Assembly: GCA_024280995.1 (NCBI GenBank)
Contig: JAMXLM010000033.1
Coordinates: forward strand, 1-64,000
DNA: 64,000 nucleotides
Origin: Candidatus Dormiibacterota bacterium
GTDB taxonomy: Bacteria > Chloroflexota > Dormibacteria > Dormibacterales > Dormibacteraceae
Direction of reading: 5' to 3'
In this document: piece after piece, positions 1 through 8,781 of the stretch
How positions within the stretch are numbered: position 1 is the first letter of the stretch
Layout of the letters: every line of letters begins with the position of its first letter
The notes under the pieces: model-generated
The model's database searches: none
The model's input: only the letters and a program-made list of their open reading frames with translations
What the model was told of the DNA's origin: nothing
Translations under genes and position numbers: made by a program

Positions 1-1402
1 CGTTGCCGTAGATCCAGTACTCGTACTCCGGCGTGCCCGCGCAGCCCGAGGCGCCGGCCGTGAACGTGACCGCGGCGCCGAACGCCTGTGGCGACGCCAC
101 GTTGGCGCTCACCGATCCGGAGACGCACGGAGGCACCGCGATCGATTGGTAGTACTGGCCGACGAAGACACGGAGGTATCCGCCGTCGTCGTCTGCCCAT
201 GAGGAGACGTTCGTGTTGCAGAGGCTGCATTCAAACGTCGAGACCGGGGCGGGATTGGTGATCCCGTCCGCCTTCAGGTCGGTGTACGTGGTCTGCCCGG
301 CGTTGCCTGCGCCGAAAAGCACGGCCACGATGCCAGCCCCCTGCAGTGCAGAAACGTGACTGAGGAAGTATTCGGCGCGATTGTCCTGGTAATGACCGTC
401 GGTCTGGTTCATCGTCCGGTAGTACTGGTTGCCGACCGGCACCTGCCACACGACGAGCTGACGACCCGTCTTCGCGTGTAGCTCCGTCATCCACGTCAGC
501 CACTGTTTGAAATCCGGCAGCGTCGTGTCGAATCGATCCCACCAGCGCCCGGTGTAGCCCGCGTCGTGATCGGCGACGTCGTTGAACACCAGGTCGAAGG
601 TGCTCGCGAATGCGTTCGGCGCGAGCCCGGCCGAACCCAGGAAGGCCGCGACCTTGTCGGCGTCGGCGGCCATGTTGTAAGTCGGGTCGGTGTTCAGGCC
701 AATGTCCACGCCGCTCGCCCAGGTCGAAGCGTGTAACGCCAGCGCGACGTTGGGAGCGATCGTGTCGCGGAGCTTGAGCAGCGCCCACGCGAAACCCTGG
801 AAGGTGTTCGGGAACGCGGACAGGCCCGGATAGCCGGAGCTCGCGACCGAGGCGCTCACCGTCGACGCGTCACCGCCGCCCGCTTTGTGCTCCATGTAGG
901 CGAAGAGGTCCGGCTCGACGTGGACGACGACAAGCTGTCCGAACGCGGCCGCCTTCTGCATCAGAAGCGCGAAGTTGGCGTAGTAGGCGTTCATCGTCGT
1001 CGCGTTGTTCAGGTTGTTGTAGTCGCGGTCCAGCTCGGTCGCGCCGATCGAAGGATTCGACTGCAGGAGCTCGTAGTAGCTGAACACCGGGATGTAGCCG
1101 TTGGCCTGGGAAGCGTCCATGTAGTAGGTCGCGTACTGACCTGCCGGGCTGTTCCAGGTCTCCCAGCCATGAGTCGTGTTCACGCCGGCCGACAGGTACG
1201 TGTAGCGGTAACCCCATGGAATCTTGCTGCCTGTCATCCAGGCGAGATCGCCCGGCTGATTTCCCAGCCCGAACTGAAGCGGGCCGCCCGGAAGCGTCGC
1301 GGCCACCCTGTGATAGGCGAGCGGGGCGTGAGCTGCCTGCCCTGACCACAGCAGGCTCGAGGCACAGAGCAAAGTCACGGCGCGACGAAGCCATCGCGAC
1401 AT
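1..1402 (-). CDS. Secreted TIM-barrel-like protein with C-terminal repeat; 3' end outside window
   Basis: An uninterrupted frame runs from an ATG at 1402 to the window edge (467 codons seen, no stop). Residues 1-26 look like a signal peptide (basic start, hydrophobic core, possible cleavage after AHA), so the product is probably exported. Residues ~35-400 show alternating strands and helices with motifs such as VVVHVEPDLFAYME and VVWQVPVGNQYY, which resembles a (beta/alpha)8 fold of the glycoside-hydrolase kind; I cannot name a family or catalytic residues. From about residue 427 a repeat starts (GCAGTPEYEYWIYG) that matches the C-terminal repeats of the gene just upstream (1435-4218). The gap to that gene is 32 bases, same strand, so the two are probably co-transcribed and may act together at the cell surface. 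Confidence 0.7.
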   Translation of the reverse strand, partial: MSRWLRRAVTLLCASSLLWSGQAAHAPLAYHRVAATLPGGPLQFGLGNQPGDLAWMTGSKIPWGYRYTYLSAGVNTTHGWETWNSPAGQYATYYMDASQANGYIPVFSYYELLQSNPSIGATELDRDYNNLNNATTMNAYYANFALLMQKAAAFGQLVVVHVEPDLFAYMEHKAGGGDASTVSASVASSGYPGLSAFPNTFQGFAWALLKLRDTIAPNVALALHASTWASGVDIGLNTDPTYNMAADADKVAAFLGSAGLAPNAFASTFDLVFNDVADHDAGYTGRWWDRFDTTLPDFKQWLTWMTELHAKTGRQLVVWQVPVGNQYYRTMNQTDGHYQDNRAEYFLSHVSALQGAGIVAVLFGAGNAGQTTYTDLKADGITNPAPVSTFECSLCNTNVSSWADDDGGYLRVFVGQYYQSIAVPPCVSGSVSANVASPQAFGAAVTFTAGASGCAGTPEYEYWIYGN

Positions 1403-1434
1403 GGTCTGAGGGTGCGAACGGCGAGAGGGCCCGA

Positions 1435-4218
1435 TTATTGCGTCGAAGAGAAGCTCAACATGGCGTTGGTCTCGTAGGCGTTCGCGGGCGTGCCACCACC
1501 TTTCTGCCTCACCCAGACCACCACCGCGAACGTGCCAATGCTTGGCGGGGTCCACATAGCAGTGTTCGCCGTGCTGTAAGGCTGGACGTTGACCCAGGTC
1601 GCCGAGCTGCCCGGCCCGAGCACCCAGAACGAATACTCCGGGGTCGAGGCGCCCATCGAAGTCGCGGTGAGAGTGATCGCGCCGGCGCTCTGCCGCTGCG
1701 GGCTGGGCAGGTTGGTGGCCAGCGTCGCCGACGTGGCGCCGTTGAACTCATAGGAGTAGAGGGCGTAGCTGTCGTAGTCCGGCGTGGTCGAGCCCGCCTG
1801 CTTGGCCCACACCACGATGCTGTAGTTGCCGGCCGCCTGGGCGGCGGTCTGCCAGCTATAGGAGCCGGCCCCCCAGCCGCGCAGCAATTGATACCCACCA
1901 TGCGCACCGGGATACAGGTAGTACTCGTACTGCGCCGAAGCGCCACATCCCGCGGCCGTGAAGTCCACCGAGGCAAGCCCTGTCGAGTGCGGTGAGGCCT
2001 GCGCCGCCACAAGGCTCACCTGGCTGGTGGAACAGGCCGTGGTGCCCTTGACAAATGTCGAGAGGCCCCAGGTCTCGAGGTAGGTCGGATCGGTCGAGAC
2101 TCCCTTTTCGCGCACCCAGACGTCGATCGAATACGTCCCCGGCGCCAGCCCGCTGACCGTGCTTGCATCGAACGTCGGGGACGATGTCCAGCCGCCGTTG
2201 GCGGTGCCACTCTCCACCGTCCAGGGCAGGCCCTTGCCCACCATCCACACTTTGAATTCCGGGGTTGCGCAGGCCACGCCCCCGGCCGCGGTGGTGTAGG
2301 TGGTGCCCGAGGTATTTGTCGTGGTGGCGAAGTTGCAGCCGCCGATCACCCAGGACATCAATCCGAAGGTCTCGTACTGGAGGGCCGATCCTACGTTGCG
2401 CATCCAGACGTCGATCGAGTAGGTGCCGTAGCTGAGTCCCGGGTAGTTCAACTGATACGTGTTCGACGCGCTGTACGGCTGGACGTTTACCCACTGCGCG
2501 GTCCCGTTGACCTTGCCGTAGAGCCAGAACGAATACTCCGGCGCCTGCGAGCAGCCGCCCACCGTGGCCGTGAAAGTCGGATGCGCGGTCAGCGGCTGCG
2601 GCGACGCCATGTCCGCAACCACCGAGCCGGAATCGCAGGGCGCGCGCAGGGTCGCCTCGGCGGCGGCCGTTCCCCAGTCGGTGCCGGTGGTTGGGACGTA
2701 TTCGCCGGCCAGCCAGACCTCCGTCGGATCCACCGGGTCCGGCGTGCCCTCGCCGTAGTCACCCCAACGGTGGGTATGCGTGCCCGGGTTGGGGACGGAG
2801 TCGGTGTAGAAGCCCTGACCCGCGGCGATCATCTGGATGCCGTCCACGGTGCCGGCGGCCTCGCCCACGAATTGGCTTGTGTATTCGAGGGACGGGAACT
2901 GGGTCGTGCCCGACACCGTGAACGACACGAACATGTCGTTGTAGCCGTCCGTGGTCACGCCGGGATACATCAGGTGGAGACCGTTGACGCCGAGGTCGAA
3001 ATCCTGCTGGACGGTCATCGTCCCCGTGTTGACCGCGACCAGGCGCAGGCACGATCGCAGCACGGTGTCGCCGCTCGGCTTGCATCCGTCGTCGCCGCCC
3101 GTCCACAGGATTCCGTTTCGCCATGTCGCGACCTGGAAACGGTTGTCTGCGGAGTCGATCTGTTCTGGCGTGCCGGGTTGGTCGGCGGCCGGTGGCAATG
3201 TGCTCTGCTGGATCGGCAGGTCGAATTCGCTGGCGCTGCTACCCGAAGCGCTGTCGGGCCGTCCCGAGATCGCGATGCCGCCGGCGAAGTTTGGCGTCGC
3301 ATGCGCGTTGAAGACCACGTACTGGGTTCCGGTCTTGCCGTAACTCTGGGCCGGGCTGAGCGAATCGCCGCTGGCGAGGAGATCCTGGTAGACGACCGCG
3401 TGGCCGGGGTTCAGGAGGTCGAGCTTGTCGATCACGCGGGTCAGCGCCCCCGTGAAGTTCTGCGGTGGGGTGAAGTTGTTGCAGGAGATCGTGATGATCA
3501 GCCCCGAAAACCCCAGCTGCGGCTGGTCGCAGATCTGCGAGTCCGCAACCGACTGCTCGGCGGGGATGGCGGGGTTGGGCCAGATCTTGGCGTAGGTCCA
3601 TGAGCCGGTGATCGAAGGATTGGGGTTGTACGAGGTCGCCATGTAGATGCGGCTCGCGAAGTGCGGGGTCGTCATGAACTCGAGGATGGTGATGTACCAG
3701 GTGCCACCACCACCGATCGGATCGAACGCGACCCGAGGATCCGTGTAGAAGAAGCCATTCTCGAGAGGGAAGAAGCTCTGGAGCGCGAGGGTCGGTCCGA
3801 CCTGAACCCCGGCGTCCGTGAAGACCGCGGCTTCGTCGTTGACCGCCTCGAGGAGATAGCCGGGGCCGGCCGCGACCTGGGTGTCGGGTGGGGTGTATGG
3901 GTTGCCGACCGACTGCCCAAGGAAGTTGAACGGTCCGGCGGTCTCCTTCGGGGGCTGGGGCGACGCCGAAGCCGTCGTGACTCGGACGCCGCCGTTCGCC
4001 GACGTCGCCGGGTGCTGAATGGAAAGCCACGGCTTGCTCTGATGAGTGACGCCCCTCGCAGCAAAGCCGCCTCGGGGCACCGGGCGGGCGCCCGGCATCA
4101 CGCCTTTGGCGGACACTCCGACCTCGGACCGTTTGCCCGCGGCCAGGGCCACTGTCGACGGGGCGACAGCCGTAACGGTCAGGAAGGACACAACCAGTGC
4201 GCCGAGGAGACGGGCCAT
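1435..4218 (-). CDS. Large secreted repeat protein, function unknown
   Basis: 927 residues starting at ATG 4218. Residues 1-27 form a signal peptide (hydrophobic core LLGALVVSFLTVTAV). Residues ~90-525 are a strand-rich globular region that opens with a PPDT...AGPGYLLEAVN motif, seen in many secreted bacterial proteins of unknown function and suggestive of a beta-propeller. Four degenerate repeats of about 100 residues follow, from about residues 528, 628, 729 and 826. Each has a core like PEYSFWLYG, an aromatic middle (WVNVQPYS) and a YSIDVWVR-like strand, so they are probably Ig-like beta-sandwiches. The first three begin near a cysteine. The same repeat occurs in the next gene (1-1402). 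Substrate or ligand unknown; a surface carbohydrate-binding or adhesion role is only an inference. Confidence 0.75.
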   Translation of the reverse strand: MARLLGALVVSFLTVTAVAPSTVALAAGKRSEVGVSAKGVMPGARPVPRGGFAARGVTHQSKPWLSIQHPATSANGGVRVTTASASPQPPKETAGPFNFLGQSVGNPYTPPDTQVAAGPGYLLEAVNDEAAVFTDAGVQVGPTLALQSFFPLENGFFYTDPRVAFDPIGGGGTWYITILEFMTTPHFASRIYMATSYNPNPSITGSWTYAKIWPNPAIPAEQSVADSQICDQPQLGFSGLIITISCNNFTPPQNFTGALTRVIDKLDLLNPGHAVVYQDLLASGDSLSPAQSYGKTGTQYVVFNAHATPNFAGGIAISGRPDSASGSSASEFDLPIQQSTLPPAADQPGTPEQIDSADNRFQVATWRNGILWTGGDDGCKPSGDTVLRSCLRLVAVNTGTMTVQQDFDLGVNGLHLMYPGVTTDGYNDMFVSFTVSGTTQFPSLEYTSQFVGEAAGTVDGIQMIAAGQGFYTDSVPNPGTHTHRWGDYGEGTPDPVDPTEVWLAGEYVPTTGTDWGTAAAEATLRAPCDSGSVVADMASPQPLTAHPTFTATVGGCSQAPEYSFWLYGKVNGTAQWVNVQPYSASNTYQLNYPGLSYGTYSIDVWMRNVGSALQYETFGLMSWVIGGCNFATTTNTSGTTYTTAAGGVACATPEFKVWMVGKGLPWTVESGTANGGWTSSPTFDASTVSGLAPGTYSIDVWVREKGVSTDPTYLETWGLSTFVKGTTACSTSQVSLVAAQASPHSTGLASVDFTAAGCGASAQYEYYLYPGAHGGYQLLRGWGAGSYSWQTAAQAAGNYSIVVWAKQAGSTTPDYDSYALYSYEFNGATSATLATNLPSPQRQSAGAITLTATSMGASTPEYSFWVLGPGSSATWVNVQPYSTANTAMWTPPSIGTFAVVVWVRQKGGGTPANAYETNAMLSFSSTQ

Positions 4219-4230
4219 CGGGGGCTAGCC

Positions 4231-4236
4231 ACTATA
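4231..4236 (-). promoter_or_regulatory. Candidate -10 box for the secreted-protein operon
   Basis: Minus-strand TATAGT lies 12 bases before ATG 4218. No convincing -35 is visible. A start 6-7 bases downstream would leave a leader of only a few bases, as at several other genes here. Confidence 0.4.
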
Positions 4237-4288
4237 AAGCGGGCCTTACCCGAGCCGGAGGTTTTGAGTTGGAGTGGCCCCTACGTGA

Positions 4289-5047
4289 TCACTTGACACC
4301 CGCGACGGCGATCAGGAGGTCTCCGCGCCGGCTCGAGTTGAGGAAGTAGGTCAGGTACATCGCCTCGGCGGCCAGGCGCGCACCGGTGCCGAATTTGCCC
4401 GCCGCGACCTGGGAGCGGTTCTGCAGCAGTCTCGCCACCGGGCTGAAAAACGGAAATCCCCAGTAGAGCGCCCGTTTCAGCTCGAACCCCGCCCTCGCCA
4501 GCTTGGTCTCGAGCTCGCCAACCTTGTAGTTCCGAACGTGGCCGACGCGCTCGTCCCACGCCTTGTATCGATCGAAATCGCCGGCGATGGTGGTCACCAC
4601 GAGGTGCCGGCCGGTCATGGCGCGCATGTTGGCAAGAGCGGACTCGTCGTCAGGAAGATGCTCCAGCAGGAGGGAGCTGAAGACCAGGTCCCACGTGCCG
4701 GGCAGCCGGGCGACCTGCACGTCCAGCTGCTGGAAGTCGCCCGCGACGGATGCCCGCGCTTGCTCGAGCGCGCGGTTGGAGACATCGACCCCGGTGACCT
4801 TCTTCAGTCGATGCCCCGCCGACAGCAGGCCGATGTTGTCTCCGCGTCCGCAGCCGACGTCAAGCAGGGATTCGTATTGGAGGCCGGCCAGGATGGGCTT
4901 CAACAGACGACGCATGTGCCGGTGCACCGGTCCAACCGACTGCATGCCCCCGTAGACGGTGTCCCAAATCTCGTCGTACTGCGCAGAGACGGATGACACG
5001 CGCTTAGAAGACCACGAACCGGGACTCCCGCGTCCCCACATCTCCAT
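4289..5047 (-). CDS. Class I SAM-dependent methyltransferase
   Basis: 252 residues. The SAM-binding signature LLDVGCGRGDNIG lies at about residues 61-73, followed by an acidic strand end (VTGVDVSNRALEQA) and a motif IV/post-I region (WDLVFSSLLLEHLPDD), a typical Rossmann-like methyltransferase. The C-terminal part (GFPFFSPVARLLQN) resembles ubiE/Coq5-like enzymes of glycan loci. ATG 5047 is preceded by GGAGG with 6-base spacing but overlaps the upstream gene by 44 bases; GTG 4999, just after that gene's stop, is the alternative and would remove 16 residues of low complexity. It is the third gene of a minus-strand operon with a GT2 transferase and an ATP-grasp enzyme, so the target is probably a sugar or lipid-linked glycan. 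The exact substrate cannot be read from sequence. Confidence 0.82.
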   Translation of the reverse strand: MEMWGRGSPGSWSSKRVSSVSAQYDEIWDTVYGGMQSVGPVHRHMRRLLKPILAGLQYESLLDVGCGRGDNIGLLSAGHRLKKVTGVDVSNRALEQARASVAGDFQQLDVQVARLPGTWDLVFSSLLLEHLPDDESALANMRAMTGRHLVVTTIAGDFDRYKAWDERVGHVRNYKVGELETKLARAGFELKRALYWGFPFFSPVARLLQNRSQVAAGKFGTGARLAAEAMYLTYFLNSSRRGDLLIAVAGVK

Positions 5048-5960
5048 CGCCCGCCTCCGGATATATGACGTCGACCAGCATCCGTTCCGCGCGTCCGCGG
5101 GTCAGGATCGGCGGGCTGGGCGCCGATCCGAGCAAGTGCTCCTGCACCGCCCACTCGACATCTCTGAAACCGAAGTTGTGGCGTATCGAGGTCGTGCCTG
5201 AAAAGCGGCAGTTGACCTCGAACGGAACCAATCTGCCTCCTGGTTCGAGGATCGCCTGGACGTTGCACGGCCCGGAGATGTCGAAGTTCTCGTGCATCCG
5301 CTCGACGAGGTCTCGGACCACCGCCTGGTGCTCGAAAGCCGTGCGGGCTGAAACCGTGGTGCCATGCGCGAGCGTGCGCTCGAGCACGATCGTCGCGTGA
5401 ACGTCTTTCGCCTGGGTCACGTAGAACGCCGCCGTCAGCTCGATGCCGTTAAGACGCTCCTGGACGACGAAGTCATCGGCGAATGCCGAAGGCTCTTCGG
5501 GATCGAAGTGGACGTCACGCGATCCCCATCCACGCCTCGGCTTGACGACCGTGTTATGGAACTCGCCGTGGTAGCCGCCCGGGGTTGACGACCGGGCGAA
5601 GGCGATGCCGGCCGCATCGAATGCTTGCGCCGTCAGGAGCTTGTCGAGGAACAGCTCTTCTGTGGCGCTCGGCGACGAGACCAGCCGGGGCAGCACCTCC
5701 GCCGCTCGAGAAAGGTGAAACGCCTCGAAGTCGGTGGCCGGGATGATCAGCTGCACCCCGTCCTCGGCACAGATCTTCTGCATCGCCGGGATGTAACCCT
5801 CGTCCCACGCGATGGGGACCTCGTGCACGCGGTCGCACAGGTGGTTTCCCGCGGACATCAGGTGCGTGTTGGTGCCGACGATTCGAAGCTCGTGCGGCAG
5901 CGAACGCAAGACTCGAAGAACTCCCTGGCCGACGTTTCCGCCGATGCCGGTCACGAGCAC
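5004..5960 (-). CDS. ATP-grasp carboxylate-amine ligase-like protein
   Basis: 318 residues, GTG start 8 bases after the upstream stop. The N-terminal pre-ATP-grasp Rossmann region begins VTGIGGNVGQGVLR; the ATP-grasp core follows, with the lysine strand VVKPRRGWGSRDV (~residues 139-151), the hinge FVVQERLNGIELTA, and metal-ligand segments NVQAILEPGG and FEVNCRFSGTT (Glu and Asn ligands of this fold). It resembles carbamoyl-phosphate-synthase-like ATP-grasp proteins found in polysaccharide loci, which join a carboxylate to an amine or thiol through an acyl phosphate. Position between a GT2 transferase and a methyltransferase suggests decoration of a sugar, for example with an amino acid. That substrate is inference; the fold assignment is firm. 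Confidence 0.8.
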   Translation of the reverse strand: MLVTGIGGNVGQGVLRVLRSLPHELRIVGTNTHLMSAGNHLCDRVHEVPIAWDEGYIPAMQKICAEDGVQLIIPATDFEAFHLSRAAEVLPRLVSSPSATEELFLDKLLTAQAFDAAGIAFARSSTPGGYHGEFHNTVVKPRRGWGSRDVHFDPEEPSAFADDFVVQERLNGIELTAAFYVTQAKDVHATIVLERTLAHGTTVSARTAFEHQAVVRDLVERMHENFDISGPCNVQAILEPGGRLVPFEVNCRFSGTTSIRHNFGFRDVEWAVQEHLLGSAPSPPILTRGRAERMLVDVIYPEAGDGDVGTRESRFVVF

Positions 5961-5968
5961 GACGGAGG

Positions 5969-6967
5969 TCAGGGCTTGGTCGCCTCCCTGCCCGCGGGCT
6001 GCAGCTCGCTCGCGACCTGCTTGCTACGGCCGCGCTGCTCCGCCACCTCGCGGACCGCGTACGTCGGATGCTGCATCGACCTTGCGTGCATCCGGGCCAG
6101 GTACTCGCCGATGATTCCGAGCGAGAACAGCTGCGCCCCCGCGAAGATCGCGATGATCGAAGCGAGGAACGAGAAGCCGGGCACGCTGCCGCCCTGGATC
6201 AGGAATCGGATCACGACAAACAGCAGCGCGGCGATGCCGAACACCGTGAATACGAACCCGATCAGGCTCGCCAGCTGCAGCGGCCACGTGCTGAACCCGG
6301 TGAGCATGTTGAGCGCGTGCACCACCAGCTTCCGAAAGGTGTAGTTCGACACGCCGAGCCGCCGCGGCTCGTGACGCACCGCTACGGCGTCGAAACGAGT
6401 CGTGGCCCAGGTGAGCAGCACGTCAACGCTGACGTACGGCCCGTCGTAGGCGGCGAAGGCGTCGCGCAGCTGGGTGCGAAAGATCCTGAAGGCGCCCGCC
6501 TTGCGCGCGATCTTCGCCCCCATCGCCGACTGCAGCGCGAACTTCGTCACCTGCGTCGCGACGTCGCGCCACAGTCCGTGCTGCTCCTGCGCCGGGGTCC
6601 CGTAGACGACGTCGACGTTCGGCTGAAGGCGTTCGATCAGCTTCGGGATCTCCTCCGGCAGATGCTGGAGGTCGTCGTCCATCGTCACCGTCACGTCGTA
6701 TCGCGCGAGGCGGATGCCGCACAGCACCGCGTTGTGCTGACCGTAGTTCCGCATCAGGTGCACGCCGCGGATCCAGTCGTTGCTTTCGACCAGGCCGCAA
6801 ATGACGTCCCAGGTGTGGTCGCGGCTGCCGTCATCGACGAGGATCAGCTCGTACTTCTGGGCAGCCTCGCGCAGCACGACCTGAAGACGTCGCGCGAGCT
6901 CCGGCAACGAGAGCTCGCTGTTGTATGCGGGGACGACTACCGAGATGCCGGACAACGACGGCGCCAT
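5969..6967 (-). CDS. GT2 family glycosyltransferase, polyprenyl-phosphate type with C-terminal membrane anchor
   Basis: 332 residues, ATG 6967. N-terminal GT-A domain: start strand SVVVPAYNSE, nucleotide-binding ILVDDGSRDHT, and the metal-binding DDDLQHLPEE at about residues 96-105. Two strongly hydrophobic segments (about 228-253 and 262-290) give the DPM1/ArnC/GtrB-like layout of enzymes that move a sugar from a nucleotide donor to undecaprenyl phosphate at the inner membrane face. It is the first gene of the 6967 to 4289 operon, and diverges from the nonulosonic acid locus that starts near 7035. The donor sugar is not predictable. Confidence 0.87.
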   Translation of the reverse strand: MAPSLSGISVVVPAYNSELSLPELARRLQVVLREAAQKYELILVDDGSRDHTWDVICGLVESNDWIRGVHLMRNYGQHNAVLCGIRLARYDVTVTMDDDLQHLPEEIPKLIERLQPNVDVVYGTPAQEQHGLWRDVATQVTKFALQSAMGAKIARKAGAFRIFRTQLRDAFAAYDGPYVSVDVLLTWATTRFDAVAVRHEPRRLGVSNYTFRKLVVHALNMLTGFSTWPLQLASLIGFVFTVFGIAALLFVVIRFLIQGGSVPGFSFLASIIAIFAGAQLFSLGIIGEYLARMHARSMQHPTYAVREVAEQRGRSKQVASELQPAGREATKP

Positions 6968-7015
6968 CGGAGGTTAGCTTAAGCACGCGCGCCAGGGCGT
7001 GAAGGGACCGCAAGG

Positions 7016-7021
7016 TAGAAT
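7016..7021 (+). promoter_or_regulatory. Candidate -10 box of the nonulosonic acid operon
   Basis: TAGAAT 13 bases before GTG 7035. It supports 7035 over the in-frame GTG at 6999, which lies upstream of this box. The same hexamer occurs before the LegC-type gene at 16331. Confidence 0.5.
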
Positions 7022-7034
7022 CCGTTCGACCCAG

Positions 7035-7748
7035 GTGAACGCGCGCAGCGCCACGACTCTGACTCTGGTGCCTGCCCGGGGCGGCTCGAAGTCCATCCCT
7101 CGAAAGAACATCGTGCCCCTCGCAGGAAAGCCTCTCATCGCCTGGACGATCGAAGCGGCCTTGAGCAGTTCGCGGGCAGGTCGTGTGGTCGTCTCCACGG
7201 ACGACGAAGAGATCGCGGCCACCGCGCGACGCTATGGGGCCGAAACACCGTTCGTCCGGCCGAGCGAGCTCGCGCGCGATGACACGCCCTCGATGCCGGT
7301 CGTGATCCACGCGCTTGGCTGGCTCCGAGACAACGACGGCTACACGCCTGAGGTCGTCCTTCTTCTCCAGCCGACGTCGCCGCTGCGCACGGCCGAGGAC
7401 ATCGAGGGCGCGCTCGACATCGCCCGCGACCGTAGTGCGGACAGCGTCGTCAGCGTCACCGAATCACCTGCCCATCCATTTCTCGCCAAGCGGATTGGAA
7501 AAGACGGCGAGCTCGAAGACTTCGTCCCCCATCCCCCGATCGAAAGGCGCCAGGACCTCGAGCCCGCCTACGCGTTGAACGGCGCCATCTACGTCACGAC
7601 CGTGCGCCACCTGCTCGCGCACGAGAGCTTTTACGCCGAACCGACCTACGCATACGTCATGCCGCGCGAGAGGTCGATCGACGTCGACGACCCGTGGGAC
7701 CTGCACCTGTGCGAGCTGATTCTTGGAGAACGCCGTGGACCCGATTGA
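7035..7748 (+). CDS. legF: CMP-nonulosonate cytidylyltransferase (CMP-legionaminate synthase type)
   Basis: 237 residues from GTG 7035 (GTG 6999 would add 12 residues). The CTP-binding signature PARGGSKSIPRKN is near the N-terminus, followed by VVVSTDDEEIA and LLQPTSPLRTAEDI, all typical of NeuA/LegF/PseF enzymes that activate a nine-carbon acidic sugar with CTP. The late motif SIDVDDPWDLHLCE is characteristic of the same family. It is the first gene of a long plus-strand operon and overlaps the synthase gene by 14 bases. Legionaminate is favoured over sialate or pseudaminate because the downstream set includes LegC-, LegG- and PtmE-like genes. Sequence alone does not prove the stereochemistry. 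Confidence 0.88.
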   Translation: MNARSATTLTLVPARGGSKSIPRKNIVPLAGKPLIAWTIEAALSSSRAGRVVVSTDDEEIAATARRYGAETPFVRPSELARDDTPSMPVVIHALGWLRDNDGYTPEVVLLLQPTSPLRTAEDIEGALDIARDRSADSVVSVTESPAHPFLAKRIGKDGELEDFVPHPPIERRQDLEPAYALNGAIYVTTVRHLLAHESFYAEPTYAYVMPRERSIDVDDPWDLHLCELILGERRGPD

Positions 7749-8781
7749 CCTCGGCGGCAAGACCGTCGGCCCGGGTCATTCGTGCTTCGTGATCGCGGAG
7801 GCGGGTGTCAATCACAACGGCGACATGCGCCTCGCGCGCGACCTGGTTCGTCTGGCCGCCGAAGCCGGCGCGGACGCGATCAAGTTTCAAACCTTCGCGG
7901 CCGACGACCTGGCCACGGAGTCGGCGCCGAAGGCCGCGTATCAGAAGCTCCTCACCGACCCGGGTGAGACCCAGCTCGCGATGCTTCGCCGCCTCGAGCT
8001 CACCAAGGACGATCACCTCGAGCTCGTCGAGGAGTGCCGCCGCCGCGGCATCCTTTTTCTATCGTCGGCGTTCGACGAGGCCTCGGCCGACCTGCTCGAG
8101 GAGCTCGAAGTCCCCGCCTACAAGGTGCCCTCCGGCGAGATCACGAACCTTCCCTTCCTCCGACACCTGGCGGGCAAGGGACGCCCGCTGATCGTGTCGA
8201 CGGGTATGAGCGACATCGAGGAGGTCGCGACCGCGCTCGACGCGATCGAAGACACTGCTGCCGTCCCGGTTGTGCTCCTGCACTGCGTGTCGCTGTACCC
8301 GTCGCCCGCGGAAGGCGTGAACCTGCGCGCGATGGAGACGATGCGGCGGCGCTTCGACGTGCCCGTCGGCTACTCCGACCACACCGAAGGCATCGCCGTC
8401 GCGCTCGCCGCGGTCGCGCTCGGCGCGGACATGATCGAGAAGCACTTCACCAGCGACCGCGCCCTCCCAGGCCCCGACCACGCGGCCTCGCTCGAGCCAG
8501 ACGAGCTGAAGGCGCTCATCTCTGGAATTCGCTCGGTCGAGTCCGCGCTGGGTGACGGCCTGAAGCGGCCACTTCCGGCCGAGGCCGAAACGGCGGCGGT
8601 GGCGCGCAAGAGCCTGGTCGCCGCCACCGACATCCTCGCCGGATCGGTGATCCAGAGGGACATGCTCGCGATCAAGCGTCCCGGAACGGGGCTTCCGCCC
8701 GGACAGCTCGACCAGGTGGTCGGGCAGCGGGCTCGCACCGACATCAAGAGCGGATCGGTGATCACCAGGGAGATGGTGTGA
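7735..8781 (+). CDS. legI: N-acetylneuraminate/legionaminate synthase (NeuB/LegI family)
   Basis: 348 residues from GTG 7735, preceded by TTGGAGA at a good distance. It condenses phosphoenolpyruvate with a six-carbon amino sugar. The N-terminal TIM barrel carries FVIAEAGVNHNGD and ADAIKFQTF, the segments KVPSGEITNLPFLRHLA and STGMSDIEEV, and GYSDHTEGI with metal/substrate ligands. A C-terminal SAF (antifreeze-like) domain starts around residue 285 (ARKSLVAATDI). Full length for the family. Its neighbours supply the substrate (hydrolysing 2-epimerase, 4-base overlap) and the CMP activation step (upstream). Confidence 0.92.
   Translation: MDPIDLGGKTVGPGHSCFVIAEAGVNHNGDMRLARDLVRLAAEAGADAIKFQTFAADDLATESAPKAAYQKLLTDPGETQLAMLRRLELTKDDHLELVEECRRRGILFLSSAFDEASADLLEELEVPAYKVPSGEITNLPFLRHLAGKGRPLIVSTGMSDIEEVATALDAIEDTAAVPVVLLHCVSLYPSPAEGVNLRAMETMRRRFDVPVGYSDHTEGIAVALAAVALGADMIEKHFTSDRALPGPDHAASLEPDELKALISGIRSVESALGDGLKRPLPAEAETAAVARKSLVAATDILAGSVIQRDMLAIKRPGTGLPPGQLDQVVGQRARTDIKSGSVITREMV

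Noticed and set aside
6999-7034. GTG 6999 as start of the LegF-type gene
   Set aside because: It lies upstream of the probable -10 box TAGAAT (7016-7021), and the added residues are not family-like.
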